From Gammaproteobacteria bacterium (GTDB taxonomy: Bacteria > Pseudomonadota > Gammaproteobacteria > Steroidobacterales > Steroidobacteraceae), in assembly GCA_030040715.1 (NCBI GenBank), contig JASHTF010000269.1, forward strand, positions 1-41,693: 41,693 nt of DNA, read 5' to 3'. The notes beneath the pieces were generated by a model. The model made no database searches, had not been told where the DNA came from, and saw nothing but the letters and a program-made list of their open reading frames with translations. The position numbers and the translations under genes are program-made. Numbering within the stretch: the first letter of the stretch is position 1; the number at the start of each line of letters is the position of its first letter. Below are positions 34,386 through 41,693 of the stretch, one piece after another.

Positions 34386-34447
34386 GTAGCTGCCGCAGGC
34401 ATTTTAGGTACTTTTCACAGTGACCAAGGTGGATACGGATTCGCAGC
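34386..34447. promoter_or_regulatory. Cluster of three recurring upstream motifs
   Basis: Within 62 bases lie GTAGCTGCCGCAG (34386-34398; also at 22638 and 29968), GGTACTTTTCACAGTGACC (34407-34425, an imperfect palindrome whose reverse reads CACTGTGAAAAGTACC like the site at 22711) and GGATACGGATTCGCAGCC (34430-34447, like the 26-nt element at 17685). They lie 130-190 bases upstream of pfkA and just past the end of the cytochrome gene. The co-occurrence is the interest; function is inference. Confidence 0.42.
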
Positions 34448-34465
34448 CGGAAGGCACGGCGGCAG

Positions 34466-35137
34466 CTATTGAGCTCCAAGACGAGCCACGTAATCGGCCA
34501 CGCCAGTGAACTCCGCATACTGAAAGCCCTTCAATAGCCGCACGTGCTCTGGCGAAAAATTGGGGCGCCGATTATCGACCGCATCGTGGAGTTGACGTAA
34601 CAGATACGCATAGTGTTGTCCGGCGATCCGCGGAACAGTGGTGGAAGCGTTACCCTGACCGTCGACACCATGGCACGAAGCACACATGCGCTCATACACG
34701 CGGTGTCCGTGAGCCGTGAACTCGCCATCTCCCACGCCGATTACCGGCTGGCGAGGTAGCTGGCTGACGTAAGACGCCACCGCCGCTATAGCCGCAGCAT
34801 CTGGCAACATATGCCCTCTCGCGACGCTCTCCATTCTGGGATCCCAGCGCTTCGAATAGCGATAGTCGATCAGCTGCCTTACCAGCACCTGAAAATGCTG
34901 CGCGGCTATTGCGGGCACCAAGCCATCCCCCGACCCGGCCCCGCTGGGGCCGTGACAGACTGCACAAGCCTGAAACAGCTGCTGGCCCCGGGCAACGTCG
35001 CGCGGGCTCTTCATTACCGTCGCATATTTCTGTTGCGGCAAGGACGCCGCATACCCCGATGCCGACACGGCCGCCCCTAGCACCAATAAATAGGCCACAC
35101 CTTTAAATGCGCGAGTTCGGAATTGCATAGCAATCAT
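34466..35137 (-). CDS. Dihaem cytochrome c4-like protein
   Basis: A 223-residue periplasmic protein: signal peptide to about residue 30 (VAYLLVLGAAVSASGYA), haem motifs CAVCH near 57-61 and CASCH near 152-156. The sequences LVPAIAAQHFQVLVRQLIDY and VPRIAGQHYAYLLRQLHDAV follow each haem as in c4 proteins; DPRMES and the RRPNF region match the copies at 17740 and 41077, which form a sub-family of their own. ATG at 35137 follows GGAGG. It sits 53 bases after the alcohol dehydrogenase gene in the same direction, probably one operon, though the dehydrogenase is NAD-type and need not pass electrons to it. Confidence 0.92.
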   Translation of the reverse strand: MIAMQFRTRAFKGVAYLLVLGAAVSASGYAASLPQQKYATVMKSPRDVARGQQLFQACAVCHGPSGAGSGDGLVPAIAAQHFQVLVRQLIDYRYSKRWDPRMESVARGHMLPDAAAIAAVASYVSQLPRQPVIGVGDGEFTAHGHRVYERMCASCHGVDGQGNASTTVPRIAGQHYAYLLRQLHDAVDNRRPNFSPEHVRLLKGFQYAEFTGVADYVARLGAQ

Positions 35138-35190
35138 GCCGGTCCTCCGTCTCATGCATGCGAGATCTCCGCTACGATCGCGGCGCTTGC

Positions 35191-36240
35191 TCAACGCCCG
35201 CCGCTATTCTCAATGATCACCTTTAGCGTCCTATTCTTTGATGCCTCAGCGAAGGTATCGTAAGCCTTCATGATGTCGTCAATCTGAAAGCGATGCGTGA
35301 TCAACTGTGCAGCCGGCAGGCGTCCAGACTCGACCGTCTTCATCAGCAGCGGGGTCGTGACCGTATCAACCAGGCGCGTAGTTAGAGTAATGTTTTGCGC
35401 CCACAGTCTCTCAAGGTGCAACTCTGCGCTCTTACCATGCACGCCGATGTTGGCGATAACGCCACCTGCTGCCACGATGAATTGGCACAGTTCGAATGTT
35501 GCCGGAATTCCGACCGCCTCGATGGCAACGTCGACGCCGCGCCCGCCCGTTAGCTGCAGTACGGCCTCTACGGCCTTTCCGGACGAGCTGTTGACGACGC
35601 GAGTGGCACCAAACTGTTTCGCCACTTTGAGACGGTTCTCGTCTAGGTCAACGAGAATAATCTCGGCGGGGCTATAGAACTGTGCGGTTAACAGCGTCGC
35701 GAGTCCGATCGGCCCAGCCCCCACAATCGCGACCGTACTTCCGGGGGCGACTTTACCGTTCAATACTCCGCACTCGTAGCCGGTAGGGAAGATATCGCTC
35801 AACATGACGAACGGGTCGTCCGGAAGCGCATCTGGTATCTGATACAGGCTCGTATCCGCGAACGGAATACGTACATATTCGGCCTGAGTGCCGTCAATGG
35901 TATTGCCGAGGATCCAACCGCCCTGGGCGCAATGGGAATACATGCCACGCCGGCAGTTCACGCATTTGCCGCAAGAACTAATGCACGAGATAAGCACGCG
36001 ATCGCCGCTCTTGAACGCGGTAACGGCTTCCCCTGTTTCTTCGACCACTCCCACGCCTTCATGACCCAGGATTCTTTCGGGTGCAACCGTGGGCACGTCG
36101 CCTTTCAGGATGTGCAAGTCGGTTCCGCAGATCGTCGTCTTGACGATCCTGACGACCGCGTCGGTGGGATACTGAATAGTCGGTCGTGGACGCTCTGCGA
36201 GCTCACGCCGCCCGGGGCCACGGTACACTAAGGCTTTCAC
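35191..36240 (-). CDS. Zinc-dependent alcohol dehydrogenase (MDR family)
   Basis: A 349-residue medium-chain dehydrogenase. Catalytic zinc ligands: Cys in TTICGTDLHILKGD near 37 and His-Glu in ILGHEGVGVVEETG near 57. Structural zinc cysteines: SSCGKCVNCRRGMYSHC near 88-104. NAD fold: VAIVGAGPIGLATLLTAQ near 165-182, then an acidic IILVDLDENRLKVAKQFGA that favours NAD over NADP. The start is GTG at 36240 with GGAG upstream, giving MKALVYRGPGRREL; the open frame reaches to 36441 without similarity. It likely interconverts an alcohol and an aldehyde, for example ethanol under low oxygen. A c4-like cytochrome gene follows and a GTACG site lies 63 bases upstream. Confidence 0.92.
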   Translation of the reverse strand: MKALVYRGPGRRELAERPRPTIQYPTDAVVRIVKTTICGTDLHILKGDVPTVAPERILGHEGVGVVEETGEAVTAFKSGDRVLISCISSCGKCVNCRRGMYSHCAQGGWILGNTIDGTQAEYVRIPFADTSLYQIPDALPDDPFVMLSDIFPTGYECGVLNGKVAPGSTVAIVGAGPIGLATLLTAQFYSPAEIILVDLDENRLKVAKQFGATRVVNSSSGKAVEAVLQLTGGRGVDVAIEAVGIPATFELCQFIVAAGGVIANIGVHGKSAELHLERLWAQNITLTTRLVDTVTTPLLMKTVESGRLPAAQLITHRFQIDDIMKAYDTFAEASKNRTLKVIIENSGGR

Positions 36241-36659
36241 TGAATGCTCCGCACATGTAGCTGATGCGGCAGATGCTAAGGCGCCGGGCCGGGTGTCGTC
36301 GTCCGTACTAATGCTTACGACGGCATCTGTCCCGGGCGGTGGAAACCCTATGCAATCGAAACTGCGCGATAACGTGGCCGTGTGATGGGAATAGACGCGC
36401 GATGACACCGTCGCACTCAGGGCAATAAACACGGGAAGCATACATTCTTGCTATCGCAGCAAACCTTATGACCGAACTAATACCGCTAATTCGCGCCACG
36501 TAAAGAGTCGGGGCTGCTAGGACATACGTAGTAGTCCAAGGGAGGCGCGAGCGCTCGCACGGCGTAGGATCGCCGGCCGACGACTGCAATGCTCAGGCTA
36601 CAGCACGGAAATCAGCAATCGCTGACTATGCCGGAGGATACGAATACCGCGAACGAGAA
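36241..36659. other. Promoter region of adh and space before the phosphorylase relic
   Basis: No gene is recognised in 419 bases. It holds the GTAC site at 36303-36319, and further along CCACGTAAAGAGTCGG (36496-36511) and ATACGTAGTAGTCC (36525-36538), which resemble the site at 18929 and the FixJ core respectively. The open frame on the - strand from 36589 is without similarity. Confidence 0.4.
36303..36319 (-). promoter_or_regulatory. FixJ-like site upstream of adh
   Basis: Reverse strand CGTAAGCATTAGTACGG: the ATTAGTACG core matches the site at 22711 (GATTAGTACG) exactly over nine bases, and GTACGG matches 9480. It ends 62 bases before the GTG start of the dehydrogenase, in the range expected for an activator. 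Confidence 0.45.
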
Positions 36660-37040
36660 CACCGCACCTGCTCCGCCGGCTGGCGCTGGATCTGCGCTGG
36701 TCGTGGAACCACTCTAGCGATGAACTGTGGAGTGAGATCGATCCTGGACGTGGAGACTCGCGAGGGGCAGCATCACTTTCAAGTGCGGGTGCATCTAAGA
36801 GCCCTGCTACCGCAATCGCTGTGTGTCGAGCTCTATGCCGAGATGCCCGGTCGGGCCGCCCCTTTCCGGCGCGCTATGACATGCCTGACGGTCTCGAACC
36901 CGCAAGGTACCGATCACCTGTATAAGCCAAGCGTGCCTGCCGATCCACCTGCCCGGGACTACACGCCCCGGGGCTTACCTATCATCTATCCCGGTGTCAA
37001 CGTACCGCTGGAAGCCGCGCATATCTTGTGGCAGCGGTGA
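36660..37040 (+). pseudogene. Alpha-glucan phosphorylase relic with internal deletion
   Basis: Two ends of one large enzyme lie side by side. In frame with 36665 the DNA reads HLLRRLALDLRWSWNHSSDE then LWSEIDP, the N-terminal DUF3417 signature of the ~830-850-residue phosphorylases. Within about 20 bases another frame takes over: REGQHHFQVRVHLRALL, VELYAEMPGR, and finally ARDYTPRGLPIIYP and VPLEAAHILWQR, the true C-terminus of the same family. About 700 residues, including the pyridoxal-phosphate site, are missing. An open frame for the second part starts at 36720. The product cannot be an enzyme. The deletion left both ends recognisable, so it is not ancient. Confidence 0.85.
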
Positions 37041-37439
37041 GCGCGGCGAGCGTGCGTCGCGGGTCAGGCGCGAAGGCGCGATCCTGACAGCGCCGCGTGT
37101 TCGGTACTGCCGCCTTATGCAGCGGGCTCCGGGGCGACGCAGTTAAGGATCGACAGGCGGCTCTCGAACGCGCCAATCGCACCGCGGACTGCGCTCGATT
37201 ATCACGTTGCGATCGCCCGTTCGGAGTCGAATGAATTGCTTTAATGCTTCGAGCGCGCTGAAGTCACAGTATTCCGCGGCGGTGGGCAATCCATCGATCG
37301 AATGTCCTTGATATTCATCATCACCGGGCAGGGAACAATGCTAACACGCAAGAAAATCTCGCCGCGTAGATGTTTGCCCGTACGCGGTGCGCCTTCGCGT
37401 TGCAAAATTCAAAGCTTCGCCCGTGCGAGGGCATGCACC
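37041..37439. other. Gene-free stretch with one unidentified open segment
   Basis: No complete gene. On the - strand, 37143-37340 is open for 65 codons without an ATG; it has protein-like composition (AEYCDFSALEALKQFIRLR, GDRNVIIERSPR) and could be a fragment of a lost gene, but I cannot name it. No ribosome-binding site was found in front of it. It lies between two genes that also show deletion scars or their neighbours. Confidence 0.35.
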
Positions 37440-39431
37440 TTAGTCCGTCGCGAGCAATGCCGTGAGCAGGTTCAACAGCTGCTCCGCATTAACCGGCTTA
37501 CTTGCCACGCGCATCAAACGATCGCGTGACAGCTCGGTTATCGCCGAGGATGTATCACCGGTGATCAAAACTGCCTTGAGCGGGCGATTCACAGCTGCTC
37601 GCACGCCAGCAATAACGTCTATGCCGGTCTCCCCGTCCTGGAGATGATAATCGGTCACCAGCAGATCCAGCTGCGGCTCACCGGCTATCTGAGCTAATGC
37701 GTCACCCATCGACGCAGCCGCTATGACCTCAAAGCCCTCGCTCTTAAGGAGCATTCGGGTTGCATTGCGCACTGCGCGGTCGTCCTCTACCAATAGCACA
37801 CGAGCCCGGGGCTGCTGTACACGTGTAGTTGGTTTTTGCTCGATGCGACGCCGATGCGCCATCCCTGCGCTACCGACCGGTAACGTCAGTGCGAACGTCG
37901 ATCCTTTTCCCACTTCCGATCGTACATCCAATTTCGCGCCGAGCAGCGCTACGAGCCGATGCACGATGCTCAATCCAAGACCATACCCCTCGCGAGTGGA
38001 ATTGGGAGGCACTCCCACTTGATAGAACTCGTCATAGATGTGTCGAAGTTGATCGGCGGGTATACCGATGCCGGTGTCGAGGACTTCGAGACGCACGGAA
38101 GACGGTTCACGCAGGACGCGCAACGCCACCCACCCCGACCGCGTGTACTTGATCGCATTGGCAAGCAGGTTGCGCAAAATCTGCCCTACAAGGGAAGGGT
38201 CGCTATGCACCGACTCCTCGGAAAAGGAGATTCTCAGGTCTAATCCCTTGCTCTGCGCAAGGCTGGAGAACTCTCGTCGTAGTTCCTCGAAAATATCGTT
38301 AACAATAAAGTCACTGGGATCCGACTTGATCGCGCCAGATTCAAGTTTGCTGATGTCCAGCAGTGCATTGAGCAGCCGCGACATCGCCTCCATAGCCTGC
38401 TCTTGCTGCGCGAGGATGTCTTCCGCGACGGGTTCGCGCACAATACGTCGCAGCGTCCCGTTGAGAAGCGACAGCGTCTGCAGTGGCTGGCGCAGATCAT
38501 GACTTGCAGTTGCGAGGAATCGACTCTTCGCCTGGTTAGCCGCTTCGGCTGATTGTCGCGCTGCCTGCGCAAGCTCGTTCAGGCGCGCGCGCTCGATAGC
38601 TATGGCGATTCGATCGGCCGCCAGCGACAGCAGATGAGCCTCACTCTTGGTGAAAGTGCGAGGTACTGATGAACCTGCGTGGACCACCCCGATAAGGCGC
38701 CCGCCGCTCTTCAAAGGCGTTCCGACAAGCGATCGGACCTGACTCCGAAGGATGGGACTTACAGTCTCTATCCGGCTTAGATCCTCGAGAATGACAGGGC
38801 CCTCGCTGAGCGCAATTCGTCCAGCGACACCTTGTCCAAGCGGGACCTGAACTTCGCCGCCGACTTCAGCCTCCATTCCGTCCGATGCGAAGGGCATTAG
38901 GTTCCGGCCGCTGGCATCGGCCAGCAGGATGGTGGCCGTGTCGCTGTGAAGGGCAGCACGTAGTCGAGTGAGCAGCGCACGGATCAGCGTCTCGGTACTC
39001 TCGCTCGACAGCGCGGTGTCTGCTATCGACTGCAGGTGGCGCAACTCGGCCTCAATGCGCTTGCGGTCCGTGACGTCACGGATGGACGCCGCGACCAGCA
39101 CCCGATCATCGTCCTCTAATGGACTCAAACTGATTTCGACCGGAAATTCCGTTCCGTCCTTGCGCAACGCAAACAGATCGAGTCCAGCTCCCATCGGACG
39201 TACGCGCACAGTCTCAAAGAAGTGCTGCCGATGAGTTACGTGGCGTCCCCGAAACCTCTCCGGTAACAGCCGTTCGATACTGAGCCCGATGATCTCGTCG
39301 TCTGCATAGCCGAACATCACTGAGGTTTGCCGGTTTGAGAAGCGAACCGCGCCAGTCTCGTCGATGATGATCGTAGCGTCTGGCGCGGCCTCTAGCGCCT
39401 TCACGGCTAATTTTGGAGACATCGAGCGCAC
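37440..39431 (-). CDS. PAS-GAF hybrid sensor histidine kinase with receiver domain
   Basis: A soluble 663-residue kinase. PAS domain (about 12-125, with APDATIIIDETGAVRFSNRQ and RKDGTEFPVEISLSP), GAF (about 145-285), HisKA with H311 in FLATASHDLRQPLQTLSLLN, ATPase domain (about 400-530, ILRNLLANAIKYT, DTGIGIPADQL, GYGLGLSIVHRLV) and a C-terminal receiver with D594 in LLVTDYHLQDGETG. The PAS lacks the FixL haem residues seen in the kinase at 9516 although the general layout is similar, so it senses something else. The receiver has no output domain; phosphotransfer to another protein is expected. ATG at 39422 is an alternative start. No regulator gene is adjacent. Confidence 0.9.
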   Translation of the reverse strand: MRSMSPKLAVKALEAAPDATIIIDETGAVRFSNRQTSVMFGYADDEIIGLSIERLLPERFRGRHVTHRQHFFETVRVRPMGAGLDLFALRKDGTEFPVEISLSPLEDDDRVLVAASIRDVTDRKRIEAELRHLQSIADTALSSESTETLIRALLTRLRAALHSDTATILLADASGRNLMPFASDGMEAEVGGEVQVPLGQGVAGRIALSEGPVILEDLSRIETVSPILRSQVRSLVGTPLKSGGRLIGVVHAGSSVPRTFTKSEAHLLSLAADRIAIAIERARLNELAQAARQSAEAANQAKSRFLATASHDLRQPLQTLSLLNGTLRRIVREPVAEDILAQQEQAMEAMSRLLNALLDISKLESGAIKSDPSDFIVNDIFEELRREFSSLAQSKGLDLRISFSEESVHSDPSLVGQILRNLLANAIKYTRSGWVALRVLREPSSVRLEVLDTGIGIPADQLRHIYDEFYQVGVPPNSTREGYGLGLSIVHRLVALLGAKLDVRSEVGKGSTFALTLPVGSAGMAHRRRIEQKPTTRVQQPRARVLLVEDDRAVRNATRMLLKSEGFEVIAAASMGDALAQIAGEPQLDLLVTDYHLQDGETGIDVIAGVRAAVNRPLKAVLITGDTSSAITELSRDRLMRVASKPVNAEQLLNLLTALLATD

Positions 39432-39789
39432 CGAAGTGTCGTCCTCAAGCTTCTGCCAAGGGTGCTGGGAAAACCCACAGCCCTGCGATCAGGGTAATCG
39501 GGCTCGTTCGAGGGTCCAAGATCGCACTAAAATATTAAAATACAACGGGTTGCAGCGAGATGACGGAAATTGTATTTATTTCATAATACGCCAAAAATCC
39601 AAAAATCAAGATTCGCGATTAAGAGAAAAAGCAAAGATTTGTAGGTGCTGACGCCCCCGACACCTCGATGTGAATTGTCTGGGTGGCCCCCGTTGTGAGT
39701 GCAACCAGATCCCGTTCAACCAGTGCAGCTGCAGGAATCTCGTCCCAACGGCCGTCACTCTGGACCGATTCGCTCGCTGGGCTAGCTGC
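39432..39789. other. Intergenic region with an AT-rich island
   Basis: About 39527-39645 is strongly AT-rich, unlike the rest of the window, and carries the likely promoter of the hybrid kinase. CCCTG-CGAT-CAGGG at 39481-39494 is a short hairpin in that gene's leader. The remaining part, 39646-39789, lies after the end of the Usp gene and shows no gene. AT-rich upstream DNA often binds H-NS- or IHF-type proteins; this is inference. Confidence 0.45.
39583..39610 (-). promoter_or_regulatory. Sigma-70-like promoter of the hybrid kinase
   Basis: On the reverse strand CTTGAT (39605-39610) and TATTAT (39583-39588) are separated by 16 bases, close to the -35 and -10 consensus, in the AT-rich island. 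Transcription would start near 39575 and leave a leader of about 145 bases before the kinase ATG. Confidence 0.4.
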
Positions 39790-40653
39790 TCAGTGAAGCA
39801 TGAACACTGGGAGGTCCGCACCCTCAATGAGTGCTCGAGTCACGCCCCCGAACACGGCTTCCCGAAACGGGCCGCGCCCGAAAGCGCCCACGACTAGCAA
39901 ATCGGCACTGAGTCGCCTGACCACATTGATCAGCTCACGACTTGCAGATTTGTGGCCCTTAATGAGTTCGACTTCCGCGGCCACGCCATGCCAGGCCAGT
40001 CGAGATGCTAATTCCGTCAGTGCATCCTGTCCGCCTGTAGCCGATTCCTCGATGCTGACAATGTGGATCTCTCGGGCCTGCTCTAGCAGGGGCAGTGCGG
40101 CGCCTAACGCGCGTGCAGCCTCGGGGGTCTCGTTCCATCCGACGACTATAGTTTGGATGCCCTCTCGCGGAACCGACTCCGAAGCAATTACAACGGGGCG
40201 GCCGCTCCCCAGTAGCAAGTTCTCCAGAACACCAGCTGGCAGGAAATCTTGATGGCGTCGCCGCCCGACGACGGTCATATCGCAATGCCGAGCGCAGCTC
40301 GTTAAGTAGGCCGCGGGCCCATCTGTCTCGCGCCACTCTGCCGTGACGGGTCCAGTGACGCGTGGCGAGGGCCGCAGCTCGATCTTGCGATCCCTACAGA
40401 ACTCATGAACGTGCTGAAAGGCATCAGAGGACAAGGAAGCTGATTGCTCACGCACAGCTTGCAGAACGTTCGCCATCGCTGGACCGCGGGCGAAATCGGC
40501 GTGCGGTGTACAAACGACGGCGTCCGCATCGGGCACATGCAGGTGGAGGAACTCCATATGTGCCTTAACGAGCTTTGCAATCGCAAGCGCTGTTTCGAAT
40601 ACGTATTGGTCGGTACCAGAACCGCTCGTGGGCACCAGAATGGTTTTGATCAT
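39790..40653 (-). CDS. Tandem universal stress protein
   Basis: A 287-residue protein with two Usp domains. Domain one starts MIKTILVPTSGSGTDQYVFE and ends RPVVIASESV near 160; domain two starts IQTIVVGWNETPEAARALGA and ends with LLVVGAFGRGPFREAVFGG, the Gly-x2-Gly-x9-Gly nucleotide loop, followed by DLPVFMLH. So the second domain can probably bind ATP, unlike the UspE-type copies here. It belongs to a different sub-family (larger, alphaproteobacterial-like sequence style) and is not a recent duplicate of them. ATG at 40653 is preferred for its normal Usp start; the open frame begins at 40674. Confidence 0.9.
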   Translation of the reverse strand: MIKTILVPTSGSGTDQYVFETALAIAKLVKAHMEFLHLHVPDADAVVCTPHADFARGPAMANVLQAVREQSASLSSDAFQHVHEFCRDRKIELRPSPRVTGPVTAEWRETDGPAAYLTSCARHCDMTVVGRRRHQDFLPAGVLENLLLGSGRPVVIASESVPREGIQTIVVGWNETPEAARALGAALPLLEQAREIHIVSIEESATGGQDALTELASRLAWHGVAAEVELIKGHKSASRELINVVRRLSADLLVVGAFGRGPFREAVFGGVTRALIEGADLPVFMLH

Positions 40654-41076
40654 ATCCGCCCTATCCTTCTTCAATCCCTACTTCAATCCCTCGGCGTATG
40701 CAGCCACCATGAGGTTCTCGGGCGCCAACGCGCAGTTCTCGCATGCCCCAAGGTCCCCGGCTGAGACTCGAGATCACGACCAGCGCCGGGGCACGGCTAT
40801 CTAATCTTTCTCTGTTTCGCTGCGGTCGAGTATCGGGAGAACTGCGTATCGATGCGAACCGCGCACACGATGACACGACGGAAAACGGTTAGTGACACCT
40901 GCCCCGTACCGAGTTGCGCGCTTCGAAGCGTCCGGCCGAGCGGCAACTGATCGTAAAGTCCGAGACGCTCACGAATCGCTCGCTACCTTCCCATTGCACG
41001 CGGGTGAGCTTGGAGACAGCATGCTAGGTACAAGTTCGGATTCTCCTTTGAGCCCACCCGTGTACGTTCGTGGCGC
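40654..41076. other. Divergent promoter region between Usp and the last cytochrome
   Basis: No gene is supported in 423 bases; an 86-codon open frame from 40892 overlaps the cytochrome start in another frame and has no similarity. CTAGGTACAAG at 41024-41034 carries the GTAC core and lies 42 bases before the cytochrome ATG; its reverse, CTTGTACCTAG, resembles AAAAGTACCTA near 34408. AAGGA before 40653 is the Usp ribosome-binding site. Confidence 0.4.
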
Positions 41077-41693
41077 ATGGGTACCGCATCTCGGCAAGGG
41101 AACGCAGGGTACGCTCTGGGTCGCTATCTGGCCGCAAGAGTCCGTGGCGTAGGGGTCCTACTGCTATTGGGGGCGATGTGGACCGCTTCGGCACCCTTGC
41201 CTGGACAGTTGGGATTGCAGGAAGTCTTCGATGCCCAGTCAGATGTTGCGCACGGCAGGGATTTATTTGTGACCTGCGCCGCCTGTCACCGTCCCGACGG
41301 ATCCGGCGCCGCCGACGGCTCTGTCCCGGCCATTGCCGCGCAGCCCTTCCGAGTCGTAGCAAAGGAGCTGGTCGATTTCCGATACGACAACCGCTGGGAT
41401 GAACGAATGCAGCACTTCAGCGACCAGCATCATTTGAAGGGGCCACATGACGTTGTCGACGTCGCGGCCTACATCAGCCGCCTGCCGCCAACGCCCGCGC
41501 TCAGCCGGGGTCCGGGAACTCTTGTCGAGCAGGGCAGTCGGGTCTACGCGCGCGCCTGCGCCGCCTGTCACGGCCTGGCGGGCCAGGGGAGCGATCAAAG
41601 TCTGAGCCCACGGCTCGCGAGCCAGAATTACGAATATCTGTTGCGACAGATCAGCGACGCGATTGCGGGACGGCGGCCAAACTTTCCGCATAC
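41077..41693 (+). CDS. Dihaem cytochrome c4-like protein (3' end beyond window)
   Basis: Open from ATG 41077 to the window end with no stop, 205 codons seen. A basic start and hydrophobic segment (GVGVLLLLGAMWTASA near 25-40) form a signal peptide. Haem motifs are CAACH near 67-71 and CAACH again near 167-171. GSVPAIAAQPFRVVAKELVD and RWDERMQHFS match the copies at 17740 and 34466, and the end GRRPNFPH matches their RRPNF/RRPNM region, so only about 30 residues are missing. It is the fourth c4-type gene in the window. A GTAC site lies 42 bases upstream. Confidence 0.88.
   Translation, partial: MGTASRQGNAGYALGRYLAARVRGVGVLLLLGAMWTASAPLPGQLGLQEVFDAQSDVAHGRDLFVTCAACHRPDGSGAADGSVPAIAAQPFRVVAKELVDFRYDNRWDERMQHFSDQHHLKGPHDVVDVAAYISRLPPTPALSRGPGTLVEQGSRVYARACAACHGLAGQGSDQSLSPRLASQNYEYLLRQISDAIAGRRPNFPH

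Noticed and set aside
40892-41152. 86-codon open frame before the last cytochrome
   Set aside because: Overlaps the cytochrome signal peptide in another frame and has no similarity.

Overview
GC-rich, densely packed bacterial DNA, most likely from a proteobacterium (gamma- or betaproteobacterial in feel: c4-type cytochromes, a NodT-like outer-membrane lipoprotein, PpsA, a UspE-like stress protein, FixL/FixJ). No rRNA, tRNA, CRISPR array, transposase or phage integrase was recognised. The gene content is that of an accessory low-oxygen and energy-stress island rather than a housekeeping region.

Layout. 1-1.2 kb: the tail of an unseen gene with a strong hairpin, then two divergent CBS-domain genes. 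1.2-6.2 kb: a host-attachment-like protein followed by a complete tripartite exporter (FtsX-type permease, ATPase, HlyD-type adaptor, TolC/NodT-type outer-membrane lipoprotein). 6.2-9.5 kb: three universal stress proteins (one truncated) and a Tat-exported DUF882/M15 peptidase-like protein. 9.5-17.6 kb: a haem-PAS FixL-type kinase running directly into a complete nine-gene N-type ATPase operon (atpDCQRBEFAG). 17.7-20.8 kb: a dihaem c4-like cytochrome, a holin-X-like membrane protein, a UspE-like protein and a FixJ-type regulator. 21-24.8 kb: two small proteins, a CBS gene coupled to a 72-residue FtsH N-terminal fragment, an outer-membrane porin-like monohaem cytochrome and its c4 partner. 25-32.7 kb: PduL-type phosphotransacylase, an APH/AAA kinase fusion, PEP synthase, a triple-BON protein, a GroEL paralogue that has lost most of its apical domain, and a frameshifted MacA-like adaptor remnant. 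32.8-41.7 kb: a CBS gene, phosphofructokinase, a c4-like cytochrome with a Zn alcohol dehydrogenase, a glucan phosphorylase relic with a giant internal deletion, a PAS-GAF hybrid kinase, a stress protein, and a c4-like cytochrome cut by the window end.

How it may work together (inference). The FixL-like kinase keeps all four haem-pocket residues known from Bradyrhizobium FixL, and a FixJ partner lies 9 kb downstream. Short sites centred on GTACG(T/G)A, close to the known FixJ consensus GTAMGTAG, sit upstream of several cytochrome, stress, kinase and dehydrogenase genes. The simplest reading is an oxygen-responsive FixLJ regulon: c-type cytochromes and an outer-membrane electron conduit, an auxiliary rotary ATPase, acetyl-phosphate/ethanol/PEP carbon rerouting, and CBS/Usp adenylate-sensing proteins.

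The most unusual single item is the GroEL paralogue (30724-31869): an in-frame loss of about 140 residues removes the substrate- and GroES-binding face while most ATP-pocket residues remain. Several other genes here are reduced to terminal pieces (Usp, FtsH, MacA-like adaptor, glucan phosphorylase), so the island also shows deletion-driven erosion, and the mini-GroEL could be either an adapted protein or another product of that process.
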